Shown here piece by piece: positions 25,501 to 36,288 of a stretch of 47,859 nt of DNA. The DNA comes from Pelargonium x hortorum (taxonomy: Eukaryota; Streptophyta; Magnoliopsida; Geraniales; Geraniaceae). The stretch's first letter is position 1, and each line of letters opens with the position of its first letter. Location of the stretch: NCBI GenBank assembly GCA_036897525.1, contig JAYMTJ010000076.1:1-47859 (forward strand), given 5' to 3'. Position numbers and translations under genes: made by a program. The notes under the pieces were generated by a model. That model did no database searches and was not told where the DNA came from. It saw nothing but the letters and a program-made list of their open reading frames with translations.

Positions 25501-26837
25501 TGGGACCCGTGGATTTCGCGGTTACTTGGGGATTCTTTTTTATATGATATATGTATATGACCCTTAAAATAAAATTCCAAAAGAACCTAAACTAAATGAG
25601 TTGGAGGACTCTAAATTCTGTTACTAGCTTACTATTCATATAGTCTTTTTTCTATAGAGGACCCTTGCTTATGCCCCAGTTTGTGATACTAACAATGAAA
25701 ATTTTTAATAAACCGGCTGTCGGAAAGCTCTTAATTAAGCAATCTCAGACTCAGATCGAAAATATTACGCTTTGCAGTGGTTATGAGACCTTAAACTTCT
25801 ATCAACGAAGGATTCCGAAAAAACTAAGTATCCTCGTTCATCACAAATTACAAAGTTGTAACTATATTCTGTTAGCAATTGAATTGGCAAGACTCGAGGG
25901 TTCTCCTCGCCCCTTTAACTTTAAGAGGTCCTCGTATATCTCTTACTCCTTTTTGTTCTCATGATACCCCTGTTTTCGAAACTTTCACGTAGTTAGTGCT
26001 AGGAATATTTGGAGGAAGGTATTTTTACAAACGCTGTACAGGAACCCTGTATGTCTCTTTTGTTATCTCACTTTTTATAAAACCGGGCGAAGGGAATTTA
26101 CCGATATAAGTGCATTCAGAAAAATAAAAATGAAATTAACCTGAGGAAACGCTTAAGTGGAGACTCTTGTAGGGGGCCTCTCTTATAGAGTGTTTTTTTA
26201 CTACTCCCCATGTAAGAAAGAATCTTTGCCGTTTCTTTCAATTTTGACTCCGCGTTTTACCGATCGATTCTTATTACTGACCCGGTTTTTTAGCAAGGAC
26301 CTTTAGAGGGTTCCGACCAGAGGTAAATGGATAGTCCAGAGACTCTCTATCTATTTTACTATTTATTTTAACAGCGGGCCCTCCTTGTAACGAGAAGAGG
26401 GGTAACTAGTTTTGACCCGAGGTTTAATGCTTTTCTTTTGCCAATGCAATTGTTGATTACTTTATTCTAGTATATCACTTCTTTTTGTTGAATGTAAAGT
26501 AAAATACACTTTCCTATTCGGCGTGTAAGAACTCAGAAATAGAATTGAAGAAAGCTGAGAATCACAAGCATCCGCATAACGAACGTAAATAAAGACAAGT
26601 ACGACATAAAGCGCGAAGTGTGAGTGTGAGGATCCTCTAGACCAGATAAACACTAGAAGGGTCTTATAAATCGTAAACATTCTACATATACTTTGCTATA
26701 GCCCACAAATTAGTCTAAATTGAAAGGACCCATTGAGCTAAGTGTGAAATTAGGAGGATGGGGCGCTGACATAGCTACTTGTAGTTCTCGTTGTAATATA
26801 GCTCGCGATCGCTTCTCGTAATTTCGTACAATAAAAA
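22588..26837. other. gene-free run-rich DNA, 4.2 kb
   Basis: The longest frame (99 codons, 25665-25964, plus) has no motif and overlaps nothing recognisable. GAGGGCCCTC at 23208-23217 is a perfect palindrome and 24454-24470 is a 6-bp hairpin. TAGTACGAGA at 24845-24854 matches the conserved sarcin-ricin decamer of large rRNA, but its flanks do not. Confidence 0.55.
24454..24470. repeat. inverted repeat CCTAAT...ATTAGG
   Basis: CCTAAT at 24454-24459 and ATTAGG at 24465-24470 are exact complements around AAGAA. This is the CTAAT arm seen in the 20516 hairpin without the GG/CC interior. Confidence 0.4.
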
Positions 26838-28385
26838 ATAAGAGAACAATAAAGACGACAGAGTACGTAAACGGTTCTTCCAAGAGCTATTCCTTCCTCA
26901 AGGTTAAAGGTATAACCTTCTTCAAACAGAGACCAAGGGTCTATAGAGTTTTAGCTTTCTAGAATTAGTTACTCTCTAATTTGTATTTGACTTTCAAGGT
27001 ACGAAGTTCTTCTTGATTCCGATAAAAGGCAGTTATCAGGTTCTGCTATAGCTATAAGTCTCTCTAAAGTACTAAGAACAAGTTCTCAAGAAAATGCTAA
27101 AGAAATGAAAGTTGAAGTCTTAGATTTCCATTTATTCCAGTATTTATTTGGTAATTTGGATAACATAAACATAAACCTATACTCCTAAAGGAAAGGATAA
27201 GACTCAGTAGAGCTAGGAACTGGTCACTTTTGACTTTCCGAAACTGATTCTATTAGATTCCCAGTAAGCATGGTTGGGATAGCTGCTACTGTTATCTAAG
27301 AAAGCTTAAATGAGTACCTATTTAGTAGTTTAACAAGGTGGAAATGAAAGTATTCCCTACTTAAAAGAGTGAAGGAGTCAATGTATTCCCTAAACGAGTT
27401 CAAAAGAATGGTAGCTCTTGGGTTTTGTATTCTGGGTCGAGCCAAGCTAGGATGTATTTTGTATAAGCAATGCTAGTTATCTTGGCTAGAGAGGGTTGTT
27501 ATAATGGAAACAATGCATCTAGATCTTCCTTACCTTAGGTTAGGAGAGTGCTTTCTTTGACGATCTATAATTGTGTAGAGCAGAGTCTTAGATTTTCTAT
27601 TTCTATTCCTAGGATTTACCCATACTTTTCCTTTAGGAAAGAGAATTCGTCTTAGAAGTTCCAGTTAATAGTTTGGAGCTCTTAGTCCTTGTCATGAGGA
27701 AAGCCCGCAAAGAAGCTAGGTGCAGGTGTAAGCGCCCGTAACTCTATCTTTAGTTTTAGCGAAGTCTAAATAGAAAGCTAGGAACTGAACTGAGGCAGCC
27801 GGCAATTACTTATAAATAAAGTACCAGTTCTAGTTAGTGGGATTGGGGATTTAGAGTTAGGTTCTGTATTCGGTTTTCCTTAATATCTTATGCGGGCTTT
27901 AAAAGGTCTCCGCAGTCAACTTCATAGCGACACAGGGCAGGCTTTCAAGTCGAAATTGTATTCTGTATTCCTCTACTCTTGCTACTACTGATGAGATTGG
28001 CTTTGCAGGCTTTCATAGGCATTGACTTTCAATTAACAACTGAGCCTATTCCACAGACTGTACCGAGCTGACAAGAAGAAGATAGAGATACAGCTTGCAT
28101 TAGAGTTGGAGTACTTTCAAAGTGTTTCTATAGTAAAGTAAGACCTTCTCTCTCATCAATTCATTGACCGGATTCCAAGCGGGGTTAGTGATTATGAGTT
28201 CGGTTGAAAGAAATATGGTATTTACTTTCCGGCTATGTCAGTTACAGAAGAAATAGATTCCAAATACTACCAGAAAGCTTGAGTAACTAGGACACAGAAT
28301 AAAATTCTATTATCTTTAGGAATTCTGTAACTCCTGCCATAAAGATAGGTCAATTATCTTGTTTTGCACTACCATGAACACAACA
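26838..28385. other. run-free island 2 (1.55 kb)
   Basis: No A or T run of five or more occurs here, although such runs are dense on both sides (six A just before, five T at about 28386). The plus strand looks richer in G and T than in C and A. Stop codons are frequent in all frames and I recognise no rRNA, tRNA or protein motif. The texture resembles plant-type mitochondrial spacer. It is nearly the same size as the island at 41.65-43.22 kb, but I see no obvious homology between them. Confidence 0.55.
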
Positions 28386-29268
28386 CTTTTTGATTTTATA
28401 AGAGATTCTTATATTATAGTATGGGACCTCATAATTGAAAAATAGAGGAACTTCATAAAAACTAGAAACGTTCTCCAACAGAATAGTTGACTCCCCCCCC
28501 TGTACTTTATTAAAAAAATCCCTTTACTTGTCCGAGACTGTACTCTAGAAATTTTGAAAGCAACTTTAGCTGTTTCTTGAATAATCGTGGTTTTAGTCCT
28601 TGTGTATTTCATTTTAGTATAGTCAGAATTTTAGCAATTATGGGTCCAATAAAATGAGTCAATTAAGATTTATAAAGGGCTTGCGTAGAGGGTCCCCGGT
28701 TTCCCTGTTTTTTTAGCTTATAGGATATTTCTAGAGTTATATACACATTTAAAATGCGGCTTTTCTTTGAGGGATAGTTTAGTAAAGGAATTGTCTACTT
28801 GTGTTACTCAGTTTCTAATATCTTACAACAAATGTGCATAATAATTTGAAGTATGAGACTCTACTCTTCATTCGGGAGTACAAAGAATCTCCCTTTAACT
28901 TACACCAACCTCTGAGAAAAGGTACCTATTCAGTACATAAAAAGCTCCGTGAACCTTTACCTCTATGTCCTTAAAATCTATAATTCTAATAGACTCGCCA
29001 TATCTATCTAACAGAAGTAGTAACCAAAAATACAGAATTGATTGGAAAACTCTAGTCTAGTATAGTGAGGAATCCTTTCCAAATTTGACAGCTAAAACTA
29101 AAATTCCTATACAAAAAAGTTAAAGTCTAAATGGAAAAAAAGTATTGAATTGTACGTCGATAAGCTCTAATAAAGTAGAACACTTCGGTAATATAAGAAT
29201 AGTATACTGTATGAATAAAAACAAAACTTGGCACTTTAATAGGACTTCGGGGGGGCTCTTAGTGCAGG
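28386..29268. other. spacer upstream of the tRNA cluster
   Basis: Run-rich DNA with an eight-base C run at 28493-28500, GGGTCCC at 28690-28696 and a GGAATCC core at about 29070. A 67-codon minus-strand frame at its left end has no motif. Nothing that looks like a promoter stands out ahead of the tRNA cluster. Confidence 0.5.
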
Positions 29269-29341
29269 GGGTGTATAGCTCGGCTGGTAGAGCATAGGAC
29301 TCCTAATAAAATGGTCGTAGGTTCAAGTCGTGCTACACCCA
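29269..29341 (+). tRNA. lysine-type tRNA with rebuilt anticodon arm
   Basis: This is a 73-base cloverleaf frame. The acceptor GGGTGTA/TACACCC pairs perfectly, the D stem is GCTC/GAGC, and the T loop is TTCAAGT with discriminator A. Outside the anticodon arm the sequence follows the mitochondrial/bacterial tRNA-Lys(UUU) pattern. The anticodon arm does not. Positions 29295-29311 read TAGGACTCCTAATAAAA, so the expected 3' stem strand TCCTA lies one base after the 5' strand TAGGA, the loop is missing and six bases follow it. Read by position, the anticodon is CCT over a stem with three mismatches. One T-stem pair is also lost. It is a damaged copy, or one needing processing. It heads a cluster with the tRNA half at 29398. 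Confidence 0.6.
29295..29305. repeat. odd palindrome TAGGACTCCTA inside tRNA
   Basis: This is a GGANTCC core with one more pair on each side, lying where the anticodon arm should be. It may be an inserted element, or it may arise from loss of the loop between the native stem strands TAGGA and TCCTA; the sequence alone allows both. Confidence 0.5.
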
Positions 29342-29397
29342 AGACAGAACACTTTAAGATGCTAGTAATGAAAGCAACTTGTCTTAGGAACTTCTTG

Positions 29398-29432
29398 GGT
29401 GAATGTCTGAGCGGTCTAAGGTATGGACGCTC
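29398..29432 (+). tRNA. 5' half of a serine/leucine-type tRNA
   Basis: GGTGAATGTCTGAGCGGTCT opens a class II tRNA: a seven-base acceptor strand, then the TCTGAGCGGT D-arm pattern common in organellar tRNA-Ser and some tRNA-Leu, then AAGGTATGGACGCTC running into the anticodon stem. The match stops inside the anticodon arm, where TTTTTGGATACTTCC begins. No 3' half (a T arm followed by a strand complementary to GGTGAAT) is seen in the next several hundred bases. It lies 56 bases after the lysine-type tRNA on the same strand, suggesting an original tRNA cluster. It is a truncated relic or one piece of a split tRNA. Confidence 0.45.
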
Positions 29433-29452
29433 TTTTTGGATACTTCCAATTC
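29431..29452 (+). repeat. block at the tRNA break shared with three other sites
   Basis: 29431-29450 matches 16858-16878 apart from one extra G there. 29440-29452 is the reverse complement of the 13-mer inside the 34-nt repeats at 1565 and 36255. The shared block starts exactly where recognisable tRNA sequence stops. Confidence 0.5.
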
Positions 29453-32344
29453 TTTTTTAATGAGTAAACCCAGTCCTTGTACTTTTTAGAAATCTTGTAT
29501 GTAACTTCTAGGCTTTATTTATGAGCCTGGCTCAGAGAGTTTGAATACATTTTTTAATAATAAATAAGCAAGGTCTGCCTGAAATAACATAACGGTCGAT
29601 TTGAAAGTCCTAGTAACACTTAAGGGTTCATACCCAGTTAAGCAGGGTTCCCGGTACTTCCCATTTTCTTCTAGTTTTTTTAATGTACAAGATTTGCTGC
29701 ACTTCTCATTTTTAGCAAGGTGTTCCAAGGCTCTTTAGTATACTTTAATTAGAAGAGTCTAAATAAAGTGCAATAAGCTATGTACATAAACTTTTCGAAA
29801 TTCATATTACAATAGGGTATTCAATAAACAAACATTATTGCAGTTCTAATTACTAAGGCATAAGACCAGACTCGTACGGTATAACTATAAACCCCTGAAT
29901 TAAGAAAAGTAGAATAACTGTAAGTTCCACAAACCAGCTCTAGACATAGGGAGGATATGTGTCCAAGAGTCCAAGACAAGAACGGAAATAAGAAGGTTTT
30001 TGAGTAAGCTTGCTTATAACGAATTAAATAGCTCTTAGCGGTAAGGTAGGTGCATTCGTTTTATTAAAAAAAACTCCTTGTTGTATATGTTGTTAAGGCA
30101 GGAATTTTCATGTTGGTAGCTTTGTTAAAGGAAGGTGTATTCCTTACAGAAAAACCTGGAAAGAACTTGCTTTTTTATGTCTTTAAATTCTCTATTTTAT
30201 TTTCCAATTGACTTGAATTTATAGAGGGCCTACTTTTAGTAACTAAAGTACGGGTATAATGTGAGATTTCCTGAAGAGGCAATAATAGGTTCCTCTGCGC
30301 AGCAAAGGGGGTTAGGTAGTTCCTTGTCATGCTAGAAAAGTAGGGCTTATACTTATTAGGTTTTAGCGGCGTTTCTTAGGGAAGTAGGACTCTGCGTAGT
30401 AGTTAAGAAAAATCCTAGGCCAATTTCTTCGTTTCATTCGAGTTGAGGAATTTCTATGTATTTAGTATTTCGTTTTCCCGGAAGTACTTAACTAGGCTTT
30501 GGTTATTAAGGGTGTGCTTATGGGTTATCCGGGCTTCAAATAAAAAGGAACGCTATTGCTAAGACTGTCCGTGACGTGTAGAGATTAGGGCGTAAAATTC
30601 AGTTGTTAAATAAAAAAAAAAAGGGTTCTTAATTTTTGAGTTTACTGGGTTCATAAAATAACTATTTTAATATCTAAATTATATTGGGGCGTTTTACAGT
30701 TTACTTTGTGTATTTATTTATGTTATGATGGTTTCCTGCTGAAGCAGAAAATGCTTCTAGATAAAAGGGGCTACATACTGTAACAATCCAAAGACTAAAG
30801 GAATAAACGAAATCTTTGTTAGCACTGGTTTGAAAAAAGCTTGATAATCATCTTCTCCAATACATCCTAATCTAGACCTCGATATGCCATTACTAAAAAA
30901 AACTTTATACCCGAAATAACTAAACAAAGTATAAGAGAGCTCTTTATATTACTTTTCTTTTAATATAATAGAAAAGTCCTGAAGCCTCACTTTTCTCAAT
31001 TCTGTGCTCCATAAGTCAGGAGAGTAGGACACTTAGTCACTGAAAAAGGGGGAAAATAGGGACCCCGTAAGGTCACGTTGTTTGACTTTATATCTTATTT
31101 TGGGTATTAAAAGAAAAGAAGTTGCTCTCCTGGGTTATTGAGGATTAGATTATAAAAGCTTGTAAACTAGGTCCAAGGCTCTGCCTAAAAAGATAGGTTA
31201 TTCACAATAGGTTCAAAGTGTGTACCAGGATTCCTTATTTGTAATGCTAAACGGAACAAAAGAATAAAGGCGCTCTCTTTTTGAACTGGAATAACAGGCA
31301 AGCTGCTTGATCTATCAACCTACAAACTGCAACAGATTAGAATCTCATTATGTTTCGAGTAATTTATAGGATAAAAGACTCCCTCTAGATCAACAAAAGT
31401 AAACTCTTGTCTTATGCTATAGTAATGTCAAACCTTACTTTTTAGTTACTGTAAGTCCCTGAATTGAGTAACTAATTAATTTCAACTTGGATGGAACTTT
31501 ATTAACAAGTAAGAAATTCCGCATAAGGGAGCTCCGAGGGTAACCTCTAGCTTGAAAGAGGAAATTGAATACCCAGCTGCGAACAGATTTCGACCCCTTG
31601 TCTTAGAATTAACTGACATAATGTTGAGCGAGTACTATAATAATAGAGATAGGCCAGGTTTCCTTTACTACTAATTTGTTAAACTAAGTTTTAAGAGCCC
31701 TGCCCTTATTTATTAAGAGTCTACCGGTTTTGATTTTAGGGGTGGGAGGCTTCCAGAAATTTAAGGCTGGTATAAGTTAGAGAGCCCCCTTTTGACTCTT
31801 GTATTTTGTTTTAGCAGTAACGTATAACCTTTGGCGTAATATTTGATTTGATGTGCTTTAGAGAATTCGGGTACATTATAGGTATAGTTCCGAAAAACCA
31901 GTGGAGGTTTTTTCATTAGGGTGTTTCTATAATATAAACTTTACAGGTAAAGTAAGGATATCTTGAGAGAGGACTTTACTTATATGGTGCAAATAAAGAG
32001 GCTTACTAAATGTCTTTGAATCTGCCCTTTCCTTAATGATGTTAAATGAAGTAGACGAGTATGGAGTTTCTGTATGTACGAATACCTAAATTCAGAGCTT
32101 AATCTCCATCGGCGGTGAAGCGGCTAGCTAAACTTCTGAATAATAAATCTTAAATCCAATACAGAGCAGTACCCTACTTTTAGTTCTATGTATAACCCAA
32201 GGGAATTCAATTTTGTATGTAAAAACCCCTAAAGTCCCTTAATAAATAGGGGGTTCCTAGAGAATTTAGAAAGCTGAGTCGATAAAATAAAATATGACTG
32301 ATTCAGGCCAACCTATAACTAACTCCGACTCTTAGGCATACAAT
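29453..32344. other. gene-free run-rich DNA
   Basis: No gene is recognised; a 69-codon minus-strand frame at 29519-29728 has no motif. The hairpin at 30128-30145 and many GG...CC cores are present. GACCTCGAT at 30875-30883 equals a conserved nonamer of large rRNA near the peptidyl-transferase centre, without matching flanks. Confidence 0.55.
30128..30145. repeat. 6-bp hairpin AAGGAA...TTCCTT
   Basis: AAGGAA at 30128-30133 and TTCCTT at 30140-30145 are exact complements around GGTGTA. The arms are the same as those of the odd palindrome at 1394-1406, with a longer centre. Confidence 0.45.
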
Positions 32345-32376
32345 AACCGAGTAGCTTAGTTGGTTAGGGTAACAGA
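32345..32376 (+). tRNA. orphan tRNA 5' half
   Basis: TAGCTTAGTTGGTTAGGGTA at 32352-32371 is a standard D arm: TA at positions 8-9, D stem GCTT/GGGT with wobble pairs and an AGTTGGTTA loop. The seven bases before it (AACCGAG) would be the acceptor strand. About five bases of anticodon stem follow, then AAGAATCCTA and a long T run replace the rest. No strand complementary to AACCGAG was found downstream. The amino acid cannot be assigned. The break lies in the anticodon arm, as in the tRNA half at 29398. Confidence 0.4.
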
Positions 32377-34076
32377 AAGAATCCTATTTTTTTTTCTATA
32401 TCATAAAATCCAACTAATACTAAGATTTCCAACTTAAATAAACACTATGTGAACACGGGAACATATAAATTATTTGGGTTTTCCCTTTAGAAGACATGAG
32501 AACTTTCATAGGGGGGCTCTAAGAATAACTTTACAAGGCCCGCTTCTTTTTTTAAAGTAGAAGAATTTGGTCTTTTGAAAAAAATCTTAGAATTAAACTC
32601 CTGTACACAGAAGTAAAGAGACATTACAAAAACATTTTTTTAACGAATAGAATAACCTCTCAAGCCTAATAAATTTAGAAAGGGTCTCTCTTTACTTTAA
32701 AAGAGTTCTTGTGCGAACAATTAGACACAAGTCTCCCTGTATACTGCAGTAACTCCAAGTGCTACCTACACTTCTCAAGGGATTACTAGAGCCTAGCTTT
32801 AAAATGGAACTTGATTTCTAGTACTAAAACCAAGGGAAATACCGCTCTAAAAGTTCTCATACTTCACTAGGAAAAGCTCCTTATATTCAAGCTTTGTTTG
32901 CGCCTTATTATAGTAATTGTTATAACATTTATTTGTAAAACTATAAACACATAATTTGGGGGGCTTTATCGGAGGGGCTTTTAAAACTCGTGTTAGTCAT
33001 TCAGCTCAAAATCTTTAGATACAAGCAGGTACACAAACAAACCCTAAAGCCAGGAAGTATTCGTAAGTAGGTTATTTAAGAACTCGTAGTAAAAGCCACT
33101 TCAATAGTTCAAAAAGGACAAAACCTTAACATGCTGTTATTACCCTATTTGCGAACCTAGGTATAGACCGCGGGGGATCCAAAAACTCCTTGTTCTTTAA
33201 GAGTTTCCACTTTATTTTAGTAGGAAAGTTTCGCAATATCTGCAGTCCTGTAATATCTTTACAAGGCCTAAGAGATACTCAGTGTTACACGTGACTCAAT
33301 TCGAACCTGTGAGTCCCGGTTAGTTTTTATAGTAAAGTAATCTAGTTCTAGACACTGGGTCGCAATATTATTTACAAATTAGGGAAGGACAAGCTTTCAT
33401 TTCATTTCGAATGCATTGCTTTAGGTTATCCGGTATAGGTCTGTATTTAGATTAAGCCTTTGTTATACAAGTACAATAAATAGGTTTCTTTTCACGAAAG
33501 GAAATTTCTTAACAATATAGAGTCCTATAGAAAGGCTAGCACATCTACAAATCTAGCCTCTCTAATTCAATTTTGTGATGGTGAATAGAACTAAGAGAGA
33601 AGAAGGTAACATGACTCATACAGTCCGCGGCAATTACATGTCCTATCTTAGCTATTCCCTAATGTACTACTAACCACGGGCTCTTTACACGAGGAAGAAC
33701 CCTAAAACCCTCTCTTGTCTTAGCGATCTAATGGGCAATGAGTCAATACAACATAACTATGAGAATCTATCAGCCAAGGCTCTCTAATTAATTCTAAAAG
33801 GAAAGCTGCTTTCTTAAATTGATACCAGTATAAGCCTCAAATTCCTTATTATTTAACCAACTAACTTAGTTATCCTGGTACCTTTATTTAGACCAATTAC
33901 AATGGACTTACGAAACTCTCATTTCAGTAAGAAATCCACACAAAAGCACAAAGAATCCTTGAAGTATAAAATTAGAGAGTAACACCAATCGTACCTAGTC
34001 TTTAATTGAAAACTAGAATAAGGGGGTGTTAACTGACAAAGGGTTTTAATGAAATTCTATGCCACAACCTTTACCT
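32377..34076. other. gene-free run-rich DNA
   Basis: No gene is seen. The one notable site is the T-loop-bearing hairpin at 33294-33313. A/T runs and GG...CC cores occur at the usual density. Confidence 0.55.
33294..33313 (-). other. hairpin carrying a T-loop sequence
   Basis: On the minus strand GACTCA...TGAGTC forms an extended stem around CAGGTTCGAAT, placing the tRNA T-loop heptamer TTCGAAT in the loop. The normal 5-bp T stem (ACAGG with CCTGT) is lost on the 3' side. It may be a tRNA remnant whose 3' strand was replaced, or a chance hairpin. Confidence 0.2.
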
Positions 34077-34103
34077 ATAAATAAATAAATAAATAAATAA
34101 ATA
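34077..34103 (+). repeat. microsatellite (ATAA)n
   Basis: Six perfect ATAA units plus ATA span 27 bases. It is a simple slippage-prone repeat in non-coding DNA. Confidence 0.95.
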
Positions 34104-36254
34104 GAAACCCGTAGGGGTAGGGTTGGTAAGGAATTAATTCCTTTTTAGTAGTAGATATAGATATAAAAATCCAAGGAACTCGCTTGTCACAATAAAGACT
34201 TTAATTTCTTTACCAATATATAGCGCTAATATAGCTAGGGCGCCTCCTTTTCTAGAAATTCTTAAGAGATTTGGTTTTCCTACCTATAACTAAGTTAGAA
34301 AGGGTTTACTCCTTCTTAGTTAGTAGCGCCTAAATATCCGCAAAATTGATAACCCACTTTACTTATACTTGTCTGCTCAAACCTCTTTTTGGGGGGCCCT
34401 TGAGATTTGAGAGCGCATAATATCACATTAAACTGGATGGTGCATAATTAATTACTGTTGAGAAGTCAATAAGGTTTAGAGCTTGCTTTGTATAAAAGAC
34501 TGCGGCTAAAGTACTTCTATAAAGGAGGGTTTCCCTTAATAAAAGTTATATTCTCAACAAAGAAGTACTCGTTTCAAGCCCTAAAGTTTTCCTTATACTT
34601 TCGTAATTTAACTCAAGCGGTATAGTTTTTTCGAGGTTCTCTTTTGTAAGGGCTTATCTCTTATTTCTTTTTTAGTGGTTATATTCCAGAAATTACTCTG
34701 TATCTGTTGCCTTTAAACTGTTTATGGTTACAGCTTTGGGGGTTGCCTATTCCATCTCTAATGTATTTTTTAAGGTAAGGAGGATATCAAAATTCTTATA
34801 CAAGTAAAGCGGGGGTATTAAACCAAAATCTAGCTCAAAGTAGGTTTAATCAGTAACTGTTATACCGTCCGGGAGGGTGAAGACTAAACTTCGAAGATAA
34901 CCGGGGGTCTGCGCCTAACTTAGCCTATAGCCACTCCGTTTAGAGCAAACCCTTCATTTAGGATTAAGACCTGTTGTTATCCTTTTAAATACCTGGGGAG
35001 ACTTGGTTATCTGCTCTTTGGATTGAAGAGAGCACGAGAAAGAATTCCTATTCTATTTTGCGGCTCGAGTTACTTTTCGCCCTTATTATATATAAGATTA
35101 CACAGGTATTTACCAACTTCTGTTTTGAGCTTAAGTTATTATCTAGAATATCACTTTCTCTATGTTTAGGTACTCAGTAGGATGTTTTTTGCGTATACCA
35201 ACGGCTTTTAGAGTCGATATTTCCTGCGCCTTTTCTTCCTATTTGAATTTTACAATTCCTGTACCTCTACTCTAGATGTGGGGTTAAGGAATCCGGTTTA
35301 GAATTATTAGACTTTACTCTTTTAACTGGTTAAAGCTTAGTAACTCCCTGGATTTCCTTTTTATCTAGTAAACCAAAAATAGAGGACTCCCTTTAGTTTT
35401 AGTTAGAAACTTCTTTTCTTTACTTATGCATGCCTTTCCTAGCAGCTATACCTTTCTTACTCTTTACAGTATTAACGAAAATAAGTATTAATCAAATCAT
35501 GTTAGTCCTTGTTTAACACGTAGTAAAAAGTCTTTGTCTTAAACTCATTTTATAATCTACAAAAATTCTTTTTTATACTAAATGAAATGAAGGGAATAAA
35601 ATAATGCAGTTTAGCTCTATATTTAGACTTTGGTGAGAGATTTTACTTTAGATCTAGTCAAAAAAAGGATTGAGAGGGGACTCCTATATAGAAGCACTAA
35701 GACCCATATAAGTATTATCCCCTTACTAAAACCTCCTGACTTGAACTCGTAGTTTTCGGGGATTTCCTCTTCCGCTTTTTTAAGAAGAAAGATTTTACGC
35801 CATTAGAACCTGTGCCCATTAGCATACTTTCTGCTGTGATTTATCCCTCGACTCCTAAAATTTCTGGTTTCTCTTTTGTTACGGGTAAGAAACAGCCGGA
35901 AATTCCTATTTAAATGAAATCTTTTCTTATAAAAGAAAACACAAAATAAAAAGGGCTGGCTATCCACAGAGAGGATAGATAAGAAGGAGTTGCGAGTCTA
36001 GATATACCTATATCGAGTGCCCTTCCTTTGCCCTTTCCGAACACGAGTTCCCTTTTTTTTTCTATTTACTTAGAATAGTTAGGGGATCTATCCTTAAAGG
36101 TCTTATAAATTAGCGCCTTAATAGTCACAAATAACGAGCAAGCGATTCAAGGGGAGTAAGGCTCCCGCTTCTATTATGATATACGGGCCTCTTATAAACA
36201 AACATGTAATATAAACGGATTACTCAACGAGTGCCTTAGGGTATATTGATTAAA
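34104..36254. other. gene-free run-rich DNA
   Basis: No gene is recognised. A hydrophobic frame without a start runs for about 37 codons at 34674-34786, but it matches no family I know. The hairpin CTATCC...GGATAG lies at 35960-35978. TGACTTGAACTCGT near 35737 also occurs near 19238; on the minus strand both contain a T-loop-like TTCAAGT with no proper stem. Confidence 0.55.
35960..35978. repeat. 6-bp inverted repeat
   Basis: CTATCC (35960-35965) pairs with GGATAG (35973-35978) around the seven-base loop ACAGAGA. Confidence 0.4.
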
Positions 36255-36288
36255 AAAAAGGACAGAATTGGAAGTATAATCCCGAAAA
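36255..36288 (+). repeat. 34-nt dispersed repeat, copy 2
   Basis: This is the second copy of the block at 1565-1598, differing at one position (CCCG against CTCG). The two copies are nearly 35 kb apart and the flanking DNA is unrelated. Confidence 0.8.

Noticed and set aside
12459-25601. Exact 16-mer CCTAAACTAAATGAGT at 12459 and 25586
   Set aside because: One AT-rich 16-mer pair is about what chance gives in 48 kb; the flanks do not match.
34674-34786. Hydrophobic 37-codon stretch that looked like part of a membrane protein
   Set aside because: No match to any mitochondrial or plastid protein that I know, and no continuation on either side.
19238-35756. Shared TGACTTGAACTCGT at 19238 and 35737 as a tRNA-derived repeat
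   Set aside because: A 14-base match between two sites is near chance level here, and neither site has a T stem.
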